This document shows positions 23,711 to 47,155 of a DNA stretch of 64,000 nt, piece by piece. The stretch covers positions 1,674,001-1,738,000 of the forward strand of contig CAVNZM010000018.1 of assembly GCA_963693365.1 (NCBI GenBank). The letters run 5' to 3'. Below the pieces are notes generated by a model. It had not been told where the DNA came from. It saw nothing but the letters and a program-made list of their open reading frames with translations, and did not search any database. Each line of letters begins with the position of its first letter. The stretch's first letter is position 1. This DNA is from Amoebidium appalachense. Its lineage: Eukaryota > Ichthyosporea. A program made the translations under genes and the position numbers.

Positions 23711-24460
23711 CCCCCCATCCCCCCCCCCCCACCACCCCCCCGCCCCTCCCTCTGTCTTTCCATCAAGTCAGTTTTTTTTTTTTTTTTTTTGGTGGTGTGT
23801 GTGTGTAGCGAGAAGGGCAGGAGTGGGGGAGGAAGGGAGGGGGGATCTGAGCAGGTACGGTACCTCAGCATAGGTGGCCTCCTCGTAGTCCTTGAAGACC
23901 TTTTCGAGGTCCATCTGCCGGTACAGTTCCTGCATGCCCATTGGTCAATATAAGCCATTAGGGTTGAGCCAGATTTATGTGTATTAAAGAGCCACAATTG
24001 GATGCATCACACAGGAGAGAACAGAGGGTACAGAGTGTGTGTGTGTGTGTGTGTGCGTGTGTGCGTGTGTGTGCGCGCGCGCGCGCGCGTGTGCGTGCTT
24101 GTAGGGGAGATGTGTGTGTGTGCCCTGTGCCCAGTGCCTCACGGTTCCTCTGCGTATGTGCTTGTGGTTTTTTCTTTTCTGGAGGGGGGTTGGGTGGGTT
24201 TGGGGGAAGGGGGGGGGGGAAGGTTTCAATGCGCCATAAAGTACGAAGTACACATGAACAACGGATAACACGATGCAGAGTGCAAACCGGGGAGAGAGGG
24301 GGCGGGGGGAGGGGGGGGGGGGGGGGGGGGGAGAACACACACCTTGACCTTTGCCTCGTTGTCTGCGTTCTTGCGTGCATAGTTGTCCACAAGCACCTGT
24401 TCAGGCGTAAGGGGTGTATCGGATCACTATCGTGAAAACATGCACGCACATGCCGCCACG

Positions 24461-24518
<58 letters not shown>

Positions 24519-25213
24519 TGCTCACGCACGCACACATTCCCCCCGCCCCCCACCACCCAACCTGACCCCCCTGCTCACCGACTCTCATCTCTCCACCCCC
24601 CCACCCGCCCACACACACACTCACACCTCCCCCTTTCTCTTCCCCCCCCCCCCCCCCCCCCGCGCCCCATCAAACACACACACGTACACACGCACCTTTC
24701 TCTGCTCGGGTGTGGCCCTGAGCAGTGCCTGGCATACCAACCACGAGCACTTGTTGTCTTGGATGTCCGTGCCGATCTTGCCGATCACCTCGGGCGCACC
24801 GTAGCAGTCAAGGTAGTCGTCCTATCGGATTAAATCGTTAAAACTTACTTGAATTTTCAATTCCTTTATACATGTTTGGAGAGTGGGTCCGTAGCAGTTT
24901 GAATTAATTGTGTCATCGGAATAGATGCTTAACATTTTTAACAGCTTTATAGCGATGGCAATCCTGTCAGATGGACAAGTTTATTATATATCCGGCCAAC
25001 CATAGCAGTCCAGATACTTAGAAAACGTTAAAATTTTGAACTGCTTTATAATTTTGAGTAGAAAACCAGGTCCGTCGCAGTTTAGGTAGTTGCGCCGAAA
25101 GGGGGGGGGGGGGGAGGGGGGAGGGGGGGTAGGTACCTGAATTTGGAAGTATTCGCCCATGACAAGAAGAATCTTCTCGGCAGACTTGAAAAGGGCGGGC
25201 TCAGTGATGCCAG

Positions 25214-25260
<47 letters not shown>

Positions 25261-25622
25261 TGTGTCAGTGTGTGTGTGTGTGTGTGTGTCAGTGTGTGTG
25301 TAGTAGTAGTAGCTGTGTGTGTGTTAGTATGTGCCTGTGTGCAGATGCATGTGATCCGTTCTTGGGCTGTGGTTGTGTGTGGTGGTGTGGGGCCACGCTA
25401 TGCAATATACGGACATGTCTGCTAGCGCAGAAACACTCATGTTATCTACGATGTGTTGCTCAAGTGTTAGAAGGGAAGCGGGGGTCGGGGCGGGCGGGGG
25501 GGGGGGGGGGGGGGGGTTTGAATGCGTCAAAAAGTACGAAGTACACAAGAACAAACGGACAACACGATGCAGAATGCAAGCCATACATAAAGAGTATGCA
25601 TAATAAGCAGAGCCCATCCTCA

Positions 25623-25658
<36 letters not shown>

Positions 25659-25750
25659 ACGTCATCCACAGTACCCGAGTTTCGAACCATTCACCTCGTC
25701 AACGAAACCCAACTCAGATACTGTTTCACTTGAACATGGGTGGGTCTCCC

Positions 25751-25796
<46 letters not shown>

Positions 25797-26388
25797 TGGA
25801 TGGTACCATAATCATAGCTTCGGCAACGGGGAGGTAGAAGGAGTAATAGGCAGTCTTGTACTTGACAATCAGCTTGTACCTGCAGCCTTACGTAAGTGTA
25901 TTGCCATATATGGGCAGAAGGGAGACGCTATGATTGGCCAGAAAGAATTGACTACTGTCGTCATTCGTAAGTGTTGAAGACGTGCAAATGACGTTTTCAC
26001 ACAGGAATGCTGTGGAGTATTCAAAGGGAACACGAACATAAACATGCTTACACATTAGCAGGAGGGGGGGATCACCGGGGGGGAGGGGAGGGGGTTTGAA
26101 GGGGGTAAGAATGAAGTTCAGGCATTTGCTACGGACAACAAAAAGCGATTTTTTTTTTAAAAAAAGAGAGACAGAGAGAGAGACAGAGAGAGAGAGAGGA
26201 GCACAGGCAAAGAGAATGTGCTTCATCGAGGTGTGTGTGTGTGTGCTGGGGGGGGGGGATGATTGGTGTTAGAATGCACCATAGAGTACGAAGGACACAT
26301 TCCTGACAGACAACACAACGCAGAGTGCAAACCACACACAAAAGATTATAACAAGCAAACAGGGGGGAAGGTGTCTGTGTGTGTGTGT

Positions 26389-26419
<31 letters not shown>

Positions 26420-26520
26420 GGGGGGGGGATGATTGGTGTTAGAATGCACCATAGAGTACGAAGGACACATTCCTGACAGACAACACAATGCAGAGTGCAA
26501 ACCACACAGGGGGAAGGTGG

Positions 26521-26551
<31 letters not shown>

Positions 26552-27275
26552 ATTTACTTCTCGAGTGTGAAGCGAGTGAGGTCGATTGAATCCTCCGGGG
26601 CAGTAATCAGGTCATGAAGCTGACCAACCTCGGTCTGCCACGTGGTCTGGTGGGATTTAACGTTAAATTTTATGCATATAAATAGATAGCATTCAATGAA
26701 CGATTCTGCAACTTTCATAGCTATTCCAAGCTGAAATCTGGGTTTCAACTTGACTTTCACGAGTATCTGATATTCCACTTTAAGCTTTCGACCTTCTCAA
26801 TTAAACCAACCACCCGCTTCTTCCATTTTAGGGGCTGGGCCGCAAGCCACATCGTGTGATGTCATTTGTTAACAATTGTCACGCAGCCGTTTTGGCGCTC
26901 AGCTCGATAAAGGCGTGAAATCGTATGTTGACATCGGTAATGTGACCTAACCTGATTACGCCTTCTGATTGGTGCGAGGCATCTGAGAAAAGTGGCTCTC
27001 GGCTGCTCGCCGCCCAGACACTAAAATGGGAGAAGCGGTGCTTGGTTTAATCTTAAAATTGATTTTGGAAGTATCATTATCGCTATTTCATGAAAACGAA
27101 CATACGATATTGCAGTAAAGCATCAGAGTGGGGTGGGTGGTGGTGGGTTGGGGGGGGGGGGGGGGGGGGGGGGGGTTCAAATAATGGAATAAAATTAAAA
27201 ATCACACACCCTCAAAAACAGTTCCGCCCTGCTAGGAATGCTTTCCATAAAGGAGGAAAAAAAGCGTGATTGGAG

Positions 27276-27356
<81 letters not shown>

Positions 27357-27951
27357 TTCTATGAATATAAAATCATATGCCTGCAGGAACAGCTAGAGCA
27401 GTGAGGGAGTAATCAAAGTTATAACATTAAAAAACGACATATTCCTAGATAGAAGTTCAAAATATAAAATCACGCACCTGCAGAAACAGCTCCACCAGTG
27501 CAATGTAGTAGAAGCTTTCATCACAGTATTATTAAAATACATAATAGCAGTCGAATATAAAGTATAAAATCATGCACCTGCAGAAACAGCTTCACCAGTG
27601 CATCCTAGTAAAACCTTTTATCATAAAACTATTTAGAATATAAAAAATAAAATCACGTACCTGCAGGAACAGCTCCACCAGAGCCAGATAGTAAGTCTCG
27701 CCGCCAAAGTACCTCTTGAGCATCTGGTAGATGTTGGCCTCCAACATAATGCTGTCGTTGATGGCAATGTTGCCCACCCCGGGCTGTGTAGCATAAAAAC
27801 ATTGCTGTCAGCAGTGCAAACCATGAAATTTCATGATATTTGGGTAGCATAAAAACATCAGTGTCAGTGTTGTTGCGCCCGAAATTTTCACGACATTTGC
27901 ATGGATGCCCTCTCTGTGGCCATGCTTGTGTTTATATTTGCATATCCCCGC

Positions 27952-27984
<33 letters not shown>

Positions 27985-29726
27985 ACACACACACACAAAC
28001 ACACATCACCCACCAACCCACATACACACAACCACGACCTCCACCACCACCACTCCCTTCCTCTCTCTCCCCCCACTCTCCCCCCCCCTGCCCCACACAC
28101 ACATACACCCTTGCTCGCTCCCCCCCCCCCCCACCTTCCCCCCTCCGCCTCACTCCCTCCCTCCCTCCCCCTCCCCCCCCCCCCCCCTTCCCCCCCACCC
28201 ACCCACCCTCCGGGAACCACAAATAAAAACAGATCTCTCATTCACCCAACCTTCAAACACAGACTCCGTCTACTTTGCTAGTACTCAAATATCACCCCTC
28301 CCTCCCCACACACCACCCCACGGCCACCATATACCCATGAAATCTAACCAAAGTCCCCCTATCCCCTCTCCCTCCCCCCCCCCCCCCCCCTCCCCACCCA
28401 CCCACTCACCCGATCACCTACCGAGCGCGAGCGTGCATACAGACACATACACACACACACACCATCTTGTACCAGCAGGGCTGGCCACGACGGGTGATGG
28501 AGGCATCCATCAAATCATCGGCAACGAGGAAGAAGGCCTGGAGCTGTGTGTGTGTGTGTGCGTGTGTGTGTGTACACGTGTGTGTGTGTGTGTGGTGGTG
28601 TAAGTGTGTGACTGTGAAAGAGAGTGAGAAACAGAGAGGGGAAGGGGGGGGGGGGGGGGGGGGAGAGAGAGAGAGAGAGAGAGTGTGTGTGTGTGTGTGT
28701 TGTGTTGTGTAAGTGTGAGAAAGAGGGAGAGAGAGGGAGAGAGAGGGGGGGGGGGGGGGGGGGGAGTGTGTGTGCGTATTTGTGTGTGTGTGTACGTGTA
28801 TGTGTGAGTCTGCGAGCCAGGGAGTGGAGGAGCGGGATATATGCATCGTAGTGTGACAACTTTGGACGTAAAAAATTCAAAAAACTTCAAGTCATCCACA
28901 GTACCTGAGTTTCAACCCATTCAACCCCATTCACCTGTCAGAAAAAACCCACCTTAAATATAGCTGGCCAGGGCCACTTGTGCAAGGAAGGGGGGGGGGG
29001 GGGGGGGGGGGGGGGGGTGATGTATGCATTAGAGTTCGGAATATGGAGGGGCGCAGGGAGGGAGGGGGAGGGGGGAGAGGGAGGAAAGGGGTGGAGAGGC
29101 GTGGAGGGGGGGTGGGGGGAGGGGGGGGGGGGGGGGGGGGGGGAGAGAGAGAGAGAGACAGAGAGCAACATACCCACTCAACAGCCCATCCCAGAACAAA
29201 ACACCTGAAGGTCTCCTCTCCGGTGGGTTGGCGGGGGGCAACGAGAGAGCGGTAGGCATGGAAGACGGAACGGCCACGGTTCATCTTACCACCGGGCACG
29301 TTGTGGTCCATGTTCTGTGTGTGTGTGTGGGGGGGGGGGAGGGGGGGGGGGGGAGGTTGTGTAGGGTGGGTCTGTGTGTGTTGTTGGGGTGGCAATGTCT
29401 GTTTGTAGGGGTGTGTGCGTGTGTGTGTGGGTGGAAGTGTGCGGTGTGTTGTTAGGGTGGGAAGGGGGCAGGGTGTGCAAATGGACATAGGTGTTTTGTT
29501 AACTGTTTGTGTGTTATGGTGGAGGGGCGGGGGGGGAGGGGGGAGGTGTGCATGTACGGTGGGTGTGTGTTATGTGTAGGTGAGTGTGTGCGGGTGTTGG
29601 TGCATGTATGTGTGTGGAAGAATGGGCTATCGGGGGATGGTAGACGCGGGAGGGGGGGGGGGGGGGGGAGGGAACGAGAGAGACAGGGGAGGGAAGGAGG
29701 GGGGGTGCGGTGGGGGGGGAGGGGGA

Positions 29727-29758
<32 letters not shown>

Positions 29759-31040
29759 AAAGTGTACACACGGGCACACAAACACAAACCCACTCACACG
29801 CACAAGCAGACATTTGCACCCATATACATACATGTACACTCACAACCCACACCCGATTGCCGTTACACGCACACCAACACACACACACACACACACACAA
29901 ACAAACACACACACACCTTCTTGAACCACTCGAGGGCATCTGCCGACACACCCATGTTCTGCATGTCGTTGACAAGGTCCCGGCTGAGTATGTTGTACAC
30001 TGCCATGAACTGTGGTAGAAAAAGGAGGGGGAGGGCGGAAAAGAAAAAGGGGGGGAAGAGATTGAAAGAGGGAGAGACGGGGCGGGGGAGGCATGAGAGG
30101 GAGAAAGGGGAGGGGGGGGACCAAGAGCCGGGGGGGTTTGAATGCGTCAAAAAGTGCGAAGTACACAAGAACAAACGGATAACACGATGCAGAATGCAAG
30201 CCATACATAAAGAGTATGCATAATAAGCAGAGCCCATCCTCAGGGGGAGCCCACGTCATCCACAGTACCCGAGTTTCGACCTATTCCCCTCGTTAACGAA
30301 ACCCAACTCAGATACTGTTTCACTTGAACATGGGTAGGTCACCCGTCTTGATCAGAGACGAGCAGGGTTGCTTATGCAGGCAAGGGCAGTGGGAAAGGGC
30401 GGGGGTTAAAGTGCAGCAGTAAGCAGAAGCAAGAAAAATATGGATAGGAAGTCAGGAGACAGGGCTTCTAGGAAGCTTCCCCGTCGCTACCTAAGTCGAT
30501 ACTTCCCTGGCTAACATACTACACCAGCTGAAAAGAATTAAGTCCCAAAGGCCGAAGAATTCGCAATCAGATGGGAAAATATGAGATTTGACCCACACCG
30601 CAGGGTAGTAACACGCATACTAAGGCGGAACTTTAACGTCTTCGAACGGAAAGCTATGCCCCCGGATGTCAGCCGGAAATATGGTATCACCCATTGCTTT
30701 GGGCTTGAAAAAAGCCAAATCGATAGTCCGAGTTATGTTACGCCGGCGGGTATAATGCCGCATGGGTTCCAAGGGAGCTGTCGCCAACAGAGCGGTGTGT
30801 GCATGCGTGCGTGTAACCCAATGTGTGAAGTGTGTCTATAGCTATGAGAGGGGTAATGCAGAAGTGGACAGATGAAATGTGTGAAGAGATAAACAGTAGG
30901 AAGAAAAGTAGACACCGGTGTGTGCAACCCCGCACAACATACATACACACACACACACATAATTAAGCGAAGATTACAGGTAATCAACCAGAACAACAAA
31001 TGACAAGCAAAACAACAGGCGCCAAAAAAAAAAAAAAAAA

Positions 31041-31079
<39 letters not shown>

Positions 31080-31474
31080 GGGGGGGGGGGGGGGGGGATG
31101 GGGCAGGGGGAGGGGGAGGGGGTCTTAGGGATGCTGCAGAATCGTCAGATATTAGACAAATCGTACCAGAGGGGGGGGGGGGGGGGGGGGGGGGAATACA
31201 GAAAGAGAGCAAGAGGGAAAGAGGGGAGAGGAGGGGGAGTTAGGGTGTGGGTCACGGCACGAAGCACAACTACACTGAGAAGCACCTATCACGACACAGG
31301 AGGCATAATGGTGTGCAAAGAGAAACAAACCCATGCAACAATAGCGAAGCATAGTATGCAACATAAGAAGAGAAAGGGGGTGGAAGGTGGAAGGGGGAGG
31401 GGGAAGGGTGGGAGAAAGAGAAACGGAGGGAGAGACAGGGATAGAGCTATATAGGGAGGGTGGGGGGGGGGGGG

Positions 31475-31515
<41 letters not shown>

Positions 31516-31617
31516 GGAGAGATGGAGGAGAGGGGGGGGAGAGCGGGAGTGTGTGTGTGCGCGCGCGGACAAGTGTCGGTATGCTTGTGTGTGTTGTGAG
31601 CAAGCACAACACCGAAG

Positions 31618-31661
<44 letters not shown>

Positions 31662-32371
31662 TTGTTTGTGTGTGCAAGTGCATGTACGTGTATGTATGTG
31701 TGTGTGTGTGTGTGTGTGTGTGCATCAAAGCGGAGTTGCAGTAGCTGCCACATACCGACATGTCTGCGGAAAGCATGATGGGATAGAAGATCTGGTGTTG
31801 GGCAAGCGTTGACTGTACAGAGCAGGTAGGGAAGGGTGGGTGGGTGGGTGGGTTGGGGGGGGGAGGGGGGGAAGGGGGGGAGGGGGGGGGAAGGGGGGGA
31901 GGGGGGCACACACACATGCAAAAGATGAAGTTTCGGGGGAAACCAACACATGAGCTATTAGTAACCATGTCTGCAAGACCGCCAGAAATATTTCTAAACC
32001 CATCCTGTAGACCAATATGGCCCACATTCACACACACAGGGAGAGAGGCACACAGACACGACCGTGCTCCTGCTAGCACACATGGATACAGAAACACAAA
32101 CAGACACAGATGTAAACCGAGGCACACGCACGCACCCACGCACGCACGTATACAGTGACACCCAAGAAATGATATAAGCAAGCACAAGCACACATCCTTA
32201 TTCACCCAAACACACGCACGCGCGAACATTCACGGACTCTCGTCTGTTCACTACTTTCTTTGTCAATCCAAGTACCTGGTCAAATTCATCTGCGTCGGTG
32301 CCGATGCGGCATTCTTCCAATATAGACGCAGGAATGGTCTTGAGAACCGCAATACCCGTAGAGAACGCCAT
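22832..32371 (-). CDS. FDPS: Farnesyl diphosphate synthase, 12 exons
   Basis: Condenses DMAPP with two IPP to FPP, feeding sterols, dolichol, ubiquinone and prenylation. Exons: 32371-32276, 30009-29917, 29314-29174, 28543-28463, 27783-27661, 26646-26558, 25879-25807, 25214-25137, 24821-24696, 24396-24343, 23929-23864, 22921-22832. All joins are GT-AG with matching phase, giving 369 aa (family about 350; extra length is N-terminal). Motifs: VPGGKMNRG (substrate binding), first Asp-rich motif DDLMD (119-123) preceded by Phe at -4 and -5 (a C15 product-length signature), [32 protein letters not shown], second Asp-rich motif DDYLD (259-263) with [14 protein letters not shown], and C-terminus KKIFKRQK. 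The final KRxK-type tail matches animal and plant enzymes. ATTGG (CCAAT on minus) lies about 105 and 165 bp upstream of the ATG. Function is confident; localisation of the N-terminal extension is unknown. Confidence 0.95.
24889..25102 (-). repeat. Echoes of FPPS exon 9 5' end with acceptor
   Basis: The exon start (plus strand gtagcagtcaaggtagtcgt then cctatcgg) recurs in the preceding intron. Copies are gtagcagtttgaattaattg at 24891 onward, catagcagtccagatactta at about 25001 onward, and gtcgcagtttaggtagttgc at about 25075 onward. Units are roughly 85-110 bp apart and progressively degenerate. Confidence 0.7.
25516..25750 (+). repeat. G-tract-headed repeat, subfamily A2
   Basis: Begins TTTGAATGCGTCAAAAAGTA after a 26-base G-tract. 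It is split by an internal G-tract at 25625-25656 exactly after catcctcagg, then resumes cacgtcatccacagtacccg and ends gtttcacttgaacatgggtg. The internal G-tract sits where the consensus has gggtgggccc, suggesting G-run expansion within the element. Antisense to FPPS. Confidence 0.85.
26266..26510 (+). repeat. Two copies of an A-like head fragment
   Basis: Near-identical 75-bp copies at 26266-26340 and 26432-26506 begin gttagaatgcaccatagagt and contain gagtacgaaggacacattcc and gcagagtgcaaaccacaca. They are separated by (GT)n and G-tracts. Head region is related to A1/A2; antisense to FPPS. Confidence 0.75.
27360..27608 (-). repeat. Three echoes of FPPS exon 5 3' end with donor
   Basis: The exon end plus donor (plus strand cgtacctgcaggaacagctc, 27655 onward) recurs at about 27573, 27471 and 27369 in the following intron, spaced about 100 bp. 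Two copies still translate as ALVELFLQ or ALVKLFLQ before a GTGCGTGA or GTGCATGA donor. The most distal copy has lost the GT. Confidence 0.85.
30137..31049 (+). mobile_element. Longest A2 element, poly-A-tailed
   Basis: About 0.91 kb, from TTTGAATGCGTCAAAAAGTG after a short G-tract to aacaacaggcgcc followed by about 27 As and (GA)n. A second long copy lies inverted at 39909-40834. A short frame (30581-30841, 86 codons) is open in both, but nearly all differences between copies change amino acids, so it is probably not under coding selection. The A-tail suggests retrotransposition by another element's machinery. Antisense to FPPS, in intron 1. Confidence 0.8.
31756..31812 (-). CDS. FDPS: Candidate 57-nt cassette exon in FPPS intron 1
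   Basis: Flanked by acceptor CTGTACAG and donor GTATGT, exactly 19 codons, phase 0, no stop, so inclusion adds [19 protein letters not shown] between exons 1 and 2. Direct joining of exons 1 and 2 is also in frame and better matches the family. A loosely similar exon-like stretch with the same ADMS/GTAT end occurs at 25411-25458. Could be a real alternative exon or chance. Confidence 0.35.
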
Positions 32372-32760
32372 GTTTTATAAAGTTATGAGCTATGATCTCG
32401 CACAGATGGGAAAAACGATGTTTTGCCTCGGAGAGGCTGTGTGCTCAGAAGAAACTCAGTTTTTGTCCGGTGGATTGGTTGTTGTTTTGGCCAGGTCACA
32501 TGGCCGCGCCAATTTTAATGTGAGCTCGCATTTGATTGGAGAAGCATAATGACATCAAAGTTATTGGTAAGACGGGTAATATTGTAAATGGTTTAAATCC
32601 TGAAATATCGTTTTAAAACAACCAGAGAGTGGTTTTTAAATAGGTCTGAATATTATGATATCACGGATACCAAAAAGTGATCAAACGAGCACAGTAAGCC
32701 AATCACCATGCACGTGCGCTTTTTCTTTTTTTTAGTCACTTCAACAAACGAGGCTAATTG
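32372..32760 (-). promoter_or_regulatory. FPPS promoter region
   Basis: Repeat-free DNA upstream of the ATG. On the minus strand CCAAT boxes correspond to plus ATTGG at 32474-32478 and 32535-32539. A ggtcacatgg E-box-like site lies at 32494-32503 and gccgcgccaatttt beside it. Inferred from motif and position. Confidence 0.45.
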
Positions 32761-32875
32761 TTAGGATGTCGACAAAATAAGCAAACCGTTGAACACCAGA
32801 CCTGTGCGCCAAAAACTTCACATCAGCTGATGCGTGTATGGGTGTACACTTTTTCGGTAGCCTACCACCAGGCCA

Positions 32876-33535
32876 ACTATTCCCACCTCTCCCCTCTTTC
32901 CTTCCCTGTCTCGCTCCTTCTTCCCCGGGCACAAATACAAATAAACCCCGCAAAAGTGTGCGTGTGACTTTGGACTGCCACTTACTTATTAGACATGTAC
33001 ATAATCACAAAATAATTACGCAATATAACAAATGGAAAAAGATACCACACGACACCAGATCCGATGAAAGCATACACCTTGAAAAACTAAGCCTTATGTC
33101 TCATTTTATATATAATGACACACGCCTTAACCGTATTGCCAAATTTAATATGGCACTCGCAAATGTGTAACACCTAAATACATATTACCTTCCTGTAGAA
33201 TTGGTCTTTCTCTAGCTGATGGTATTATTGATCACATACCACGCTTTTATTGTACACGTGCTATACAGTGGAGATCTAATAAGTATAAGGTGGCATCGTT
33301 TGCATGCCCAAACAACACACTCAAACACACCAGTTTACGCGGTCATGTATCGCCAAATGTAGTTTGATAGACCACATAATACCGCAACACACACAAGACA
33401 CATTCACAACAGACACCCAGAAAGATAGCCTACCTGAGAATTACAACATCCTTGATTTTATTCTAAATACGCGTAACTATGACCTGTTTATTAGATGTAT
33501 TGATTGGCTTGAGAAACACATCATTACAAAATTCT

Positions 33536-33608
<73 letters not shown>

Positions 33609-33646
33609 CCAGCTGATACCGAGTGTCCCAGGGGATCCCGAAAAAG

Positions 33647-33650
<4 letters not shown>
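32876..33650 (+). mobile_element. LINE 3' fragment, inverted relative to 20.5 kb copy
   Basis: From tcccctctttccttccctgt it parallels the minus-strand element. It encodes VTLDCHLLIRHVHNHKIITQ and later ENYNILDFILNTRNYDLFI, with frameshifts, then (CA)n at 33540-33606, the GCTGATACCGAGTG box and a short A-rich end running into (AT)n. With the other copy it forms inverted repeats flanking FPPS. Confidence 0.85.

Positions 33651-33651
<1 letters not shown>

Positions 33652-33711
<60 letters not shown>
33652..33711. repeat. (AT)n tract
   Basis: About 60 bp of alternating AT with one ttta interruption, directly following the LINE end where a poly-A would be expected. Confidence 0.9.
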
Positions 33712-33714
<3 letters not shown>

Positions 33715-34264
33715 TGTGCCCGTGCACGTGTGTGTGTGTGTGTGTGTGTGCGTTTCATGTGTGGGTGTGGGTTAAAATATGTATAATTGCAGTTTGCCGG
33801 TTTAAGTGCCACAAAGTGTGCGTGGTACATGTGGGTGTGTGTTTGTTGGTGAACGTAGTATGCATGTGAACTGTAATCACGTGTGTGTCCGGATCCTATA
33901 TGCGTGGCCATGGTGGGGGTGGCCTATATCTACCTTGTTGGGGCCACGGGAGTGGGGTTGCGCTCAGTCTGTCATATCGGCTAAGGCACATGCGCAGCCT
34001 GGAACACCCACCCCCTCTCCCTCCCTCCCCCTTCCCCCCCCCCTCCCCCCCCCCCCCCCCCCCCCCGGCCTCCTAACCAGCTTCCAAAATCCGAGTCCGA
34101 CAACGGTCGCACGGATCAGTTACGTTTGAATAGATGATAATGCACCAATCATGAATGCGTTTCTATGTACGTGGACATTCCGATCTGCCACCCGGTGATA
34201 GACATTGTGTTCAACAAACGCAAAGAAATTAGCCATTATTTATTTATCTGCAAAACTAACTAAT

Positions 34265-34312
<48 letters not shown>

Positions 34313-34690
34313 GGCCACTTTATTTTTTACCTCCAATTCCATCACCTTTGTACAAATCCTTTGTTATCATGACGCACGGCGCGCACGGGGATCCCCCAAC
34401 ACTCAGATGTGTGGGGCGAATCGTATGTGTGCAACAGCGGATTTTCCGATTTTCCAGTTTCGACAATTAGGCCACGCAACAATTCCGTTACAGACATAGA
34501 GCTGCATGTGGCCCTACATATAGTAAAAATCAATAAATTTACTCTAAAAAGGGGTATCCTGGTATAACGGAGCTTTATGTTTCGTAGTTACTAGTTGCAT
34601 ACTGTTACACACATATGGAAACGGGGTCTCAAATTCCCGGGAGCATGGTTACACACATACGAGTCGCCCCACAGTGGGAAGTTTTGGGGA
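33712..34690. other. Intergenic, no gene seen
   Basis: Ordinary-complexity DNA with a C-tract at about 34040-34070 and an (AAT)n run at 34266-34310. No protein or RNA gene recognised; short frames such as 34342-34533 (-) resemble nothing I know. Confidence 0.5.
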
Positions 34691-34694
34691 TCCC

Positions 34695-34775
34695 GCACCG
34701 AAAACCGTGGGCCAATAGCCGCACCGAAAACCGTGGGCCAATAGCCGGGGCCCGATCATCTACAGCAACCAATCA
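34695..34775 (+). promoter_or_regulatory. Tandem CCAAT promoter of PITP
   Basis: A 26-bp unit, gcaccgaaaaccgtgggcca then atagcc, is directly repeated (34695 and 34721). CCAAT pentamers are at 34712, 34738 and 34769, the last in aaccaatcaacgcg. They precede a likely 5' UTR exon whose donor GTGAGT is at 34946. Confidence 0.6.
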
Positions 34776-34945
34776 ACGCGCACCAGCACTGTGAATGGTA
34801 GATTAGCCTAAAATAGTAATTAATTTTTTCCGTTTTGCCGTTTTGAGCAAAATCGTCACAGCCAGTTCCGAAAGTTTCTCCGGCCTTTTCCCGCTGAAGT
34901 TTTTCAACTGAAATCCGGCGTAAGGGCAGCCTAAGAGGCGAAGAG

Positions 34946-35740
34946 GTGAGTGATGTAAGGGGATAAGACCCAGCTCTTAGTTTATGAGGGTCGATAATGG
35001 GCCGGAGGGCCAGGGTGAGAGCGGGGGCAAGGGGAGAGGGGAGGGGGGGCGGGAGGAGTGGGGAGGGGTATCAAGAGGAAAAGGTTGATGGGATGTTGGG
35101 TGTCGAGGACTCAACGGTAAGGGAGAGGTTAACATGTTATGGTGGACCATATGGGAATAGCACCTTCTACAGAGTTGATGATGAGGTATAATAGAATTTT
35201 GGAAATGTTGAAGACGAGAAGTTGGGTTTTGCTTGTGTTGATGGAGGGCCCGGCTACTCTGGTATAGTGAGCGGTTTGTAAGGGTAGTTAGGAATATATG
35301 GTGTGCATGCCTCGAGTATTCGGCAGGAAAGAACGGTTGTTAGTGGATTGTTGAATGAGTCGGTAATAAAAAAAAGAGTGTGGGGGGTGGGGGGGGGGGG
35401 AGGGGGGGGGGAAGGGCGAGTACACGCTTAGCCTAGTTTCAGAACAAAGGTGGAAAGAGAGCTTGAGTGTGGGATCGGCTCACAAAGCTTTGCACAGATT
35501 TGGGATGCAGTTCCTACGAAAATTTAGCGCAGTGGAGCATAAGCTTGACACGGAGGACAGTTGGTTCACACTTGTTTCACCCGGACGAGAGTTTTTCTTG
35601 TTCCTTTTGCATGAAGTCTGTACCTTCCAAAAAAAAAGGAGAAGGAACTCAAGGTTAAGTTTGTCGGTAGGTATGACGATGTGGGCTTGTTTCTTTTTAT
35701 GGCAGGTTGCCCGGATGTGCTAATTCTTTCCTTTCCACAG
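34946..35740 (+). other. Probable 5' UTR intron of PITP
   Basis: A strong donor (aagag/GTGAGT at 34946) and a strong acceptor (ttctttcctttccacag ending 35740) bracket about 800 bp. The acceptor leaves a 43-nt UTR before the ATG at 35784. No coding sequence seen inside; the frame at 34997-35188 is purine-rich filler. Confidence 0.5.
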
Positions 35741-35783
35741 AAAACATCACCTAGATCGTAACGTGGGATAGACAGCCACCACC

Positions 35784-47155
<11,372 letters not shown>

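Noticed and set aside
30581-30841. 86-codon frame conserved in both long A2 elements (also 40130-40390 minus)
   Set aside because: Of the roughly 11 base differences between copies, about 10 change the amino acid, which is what neutral decay gives. No known domain.
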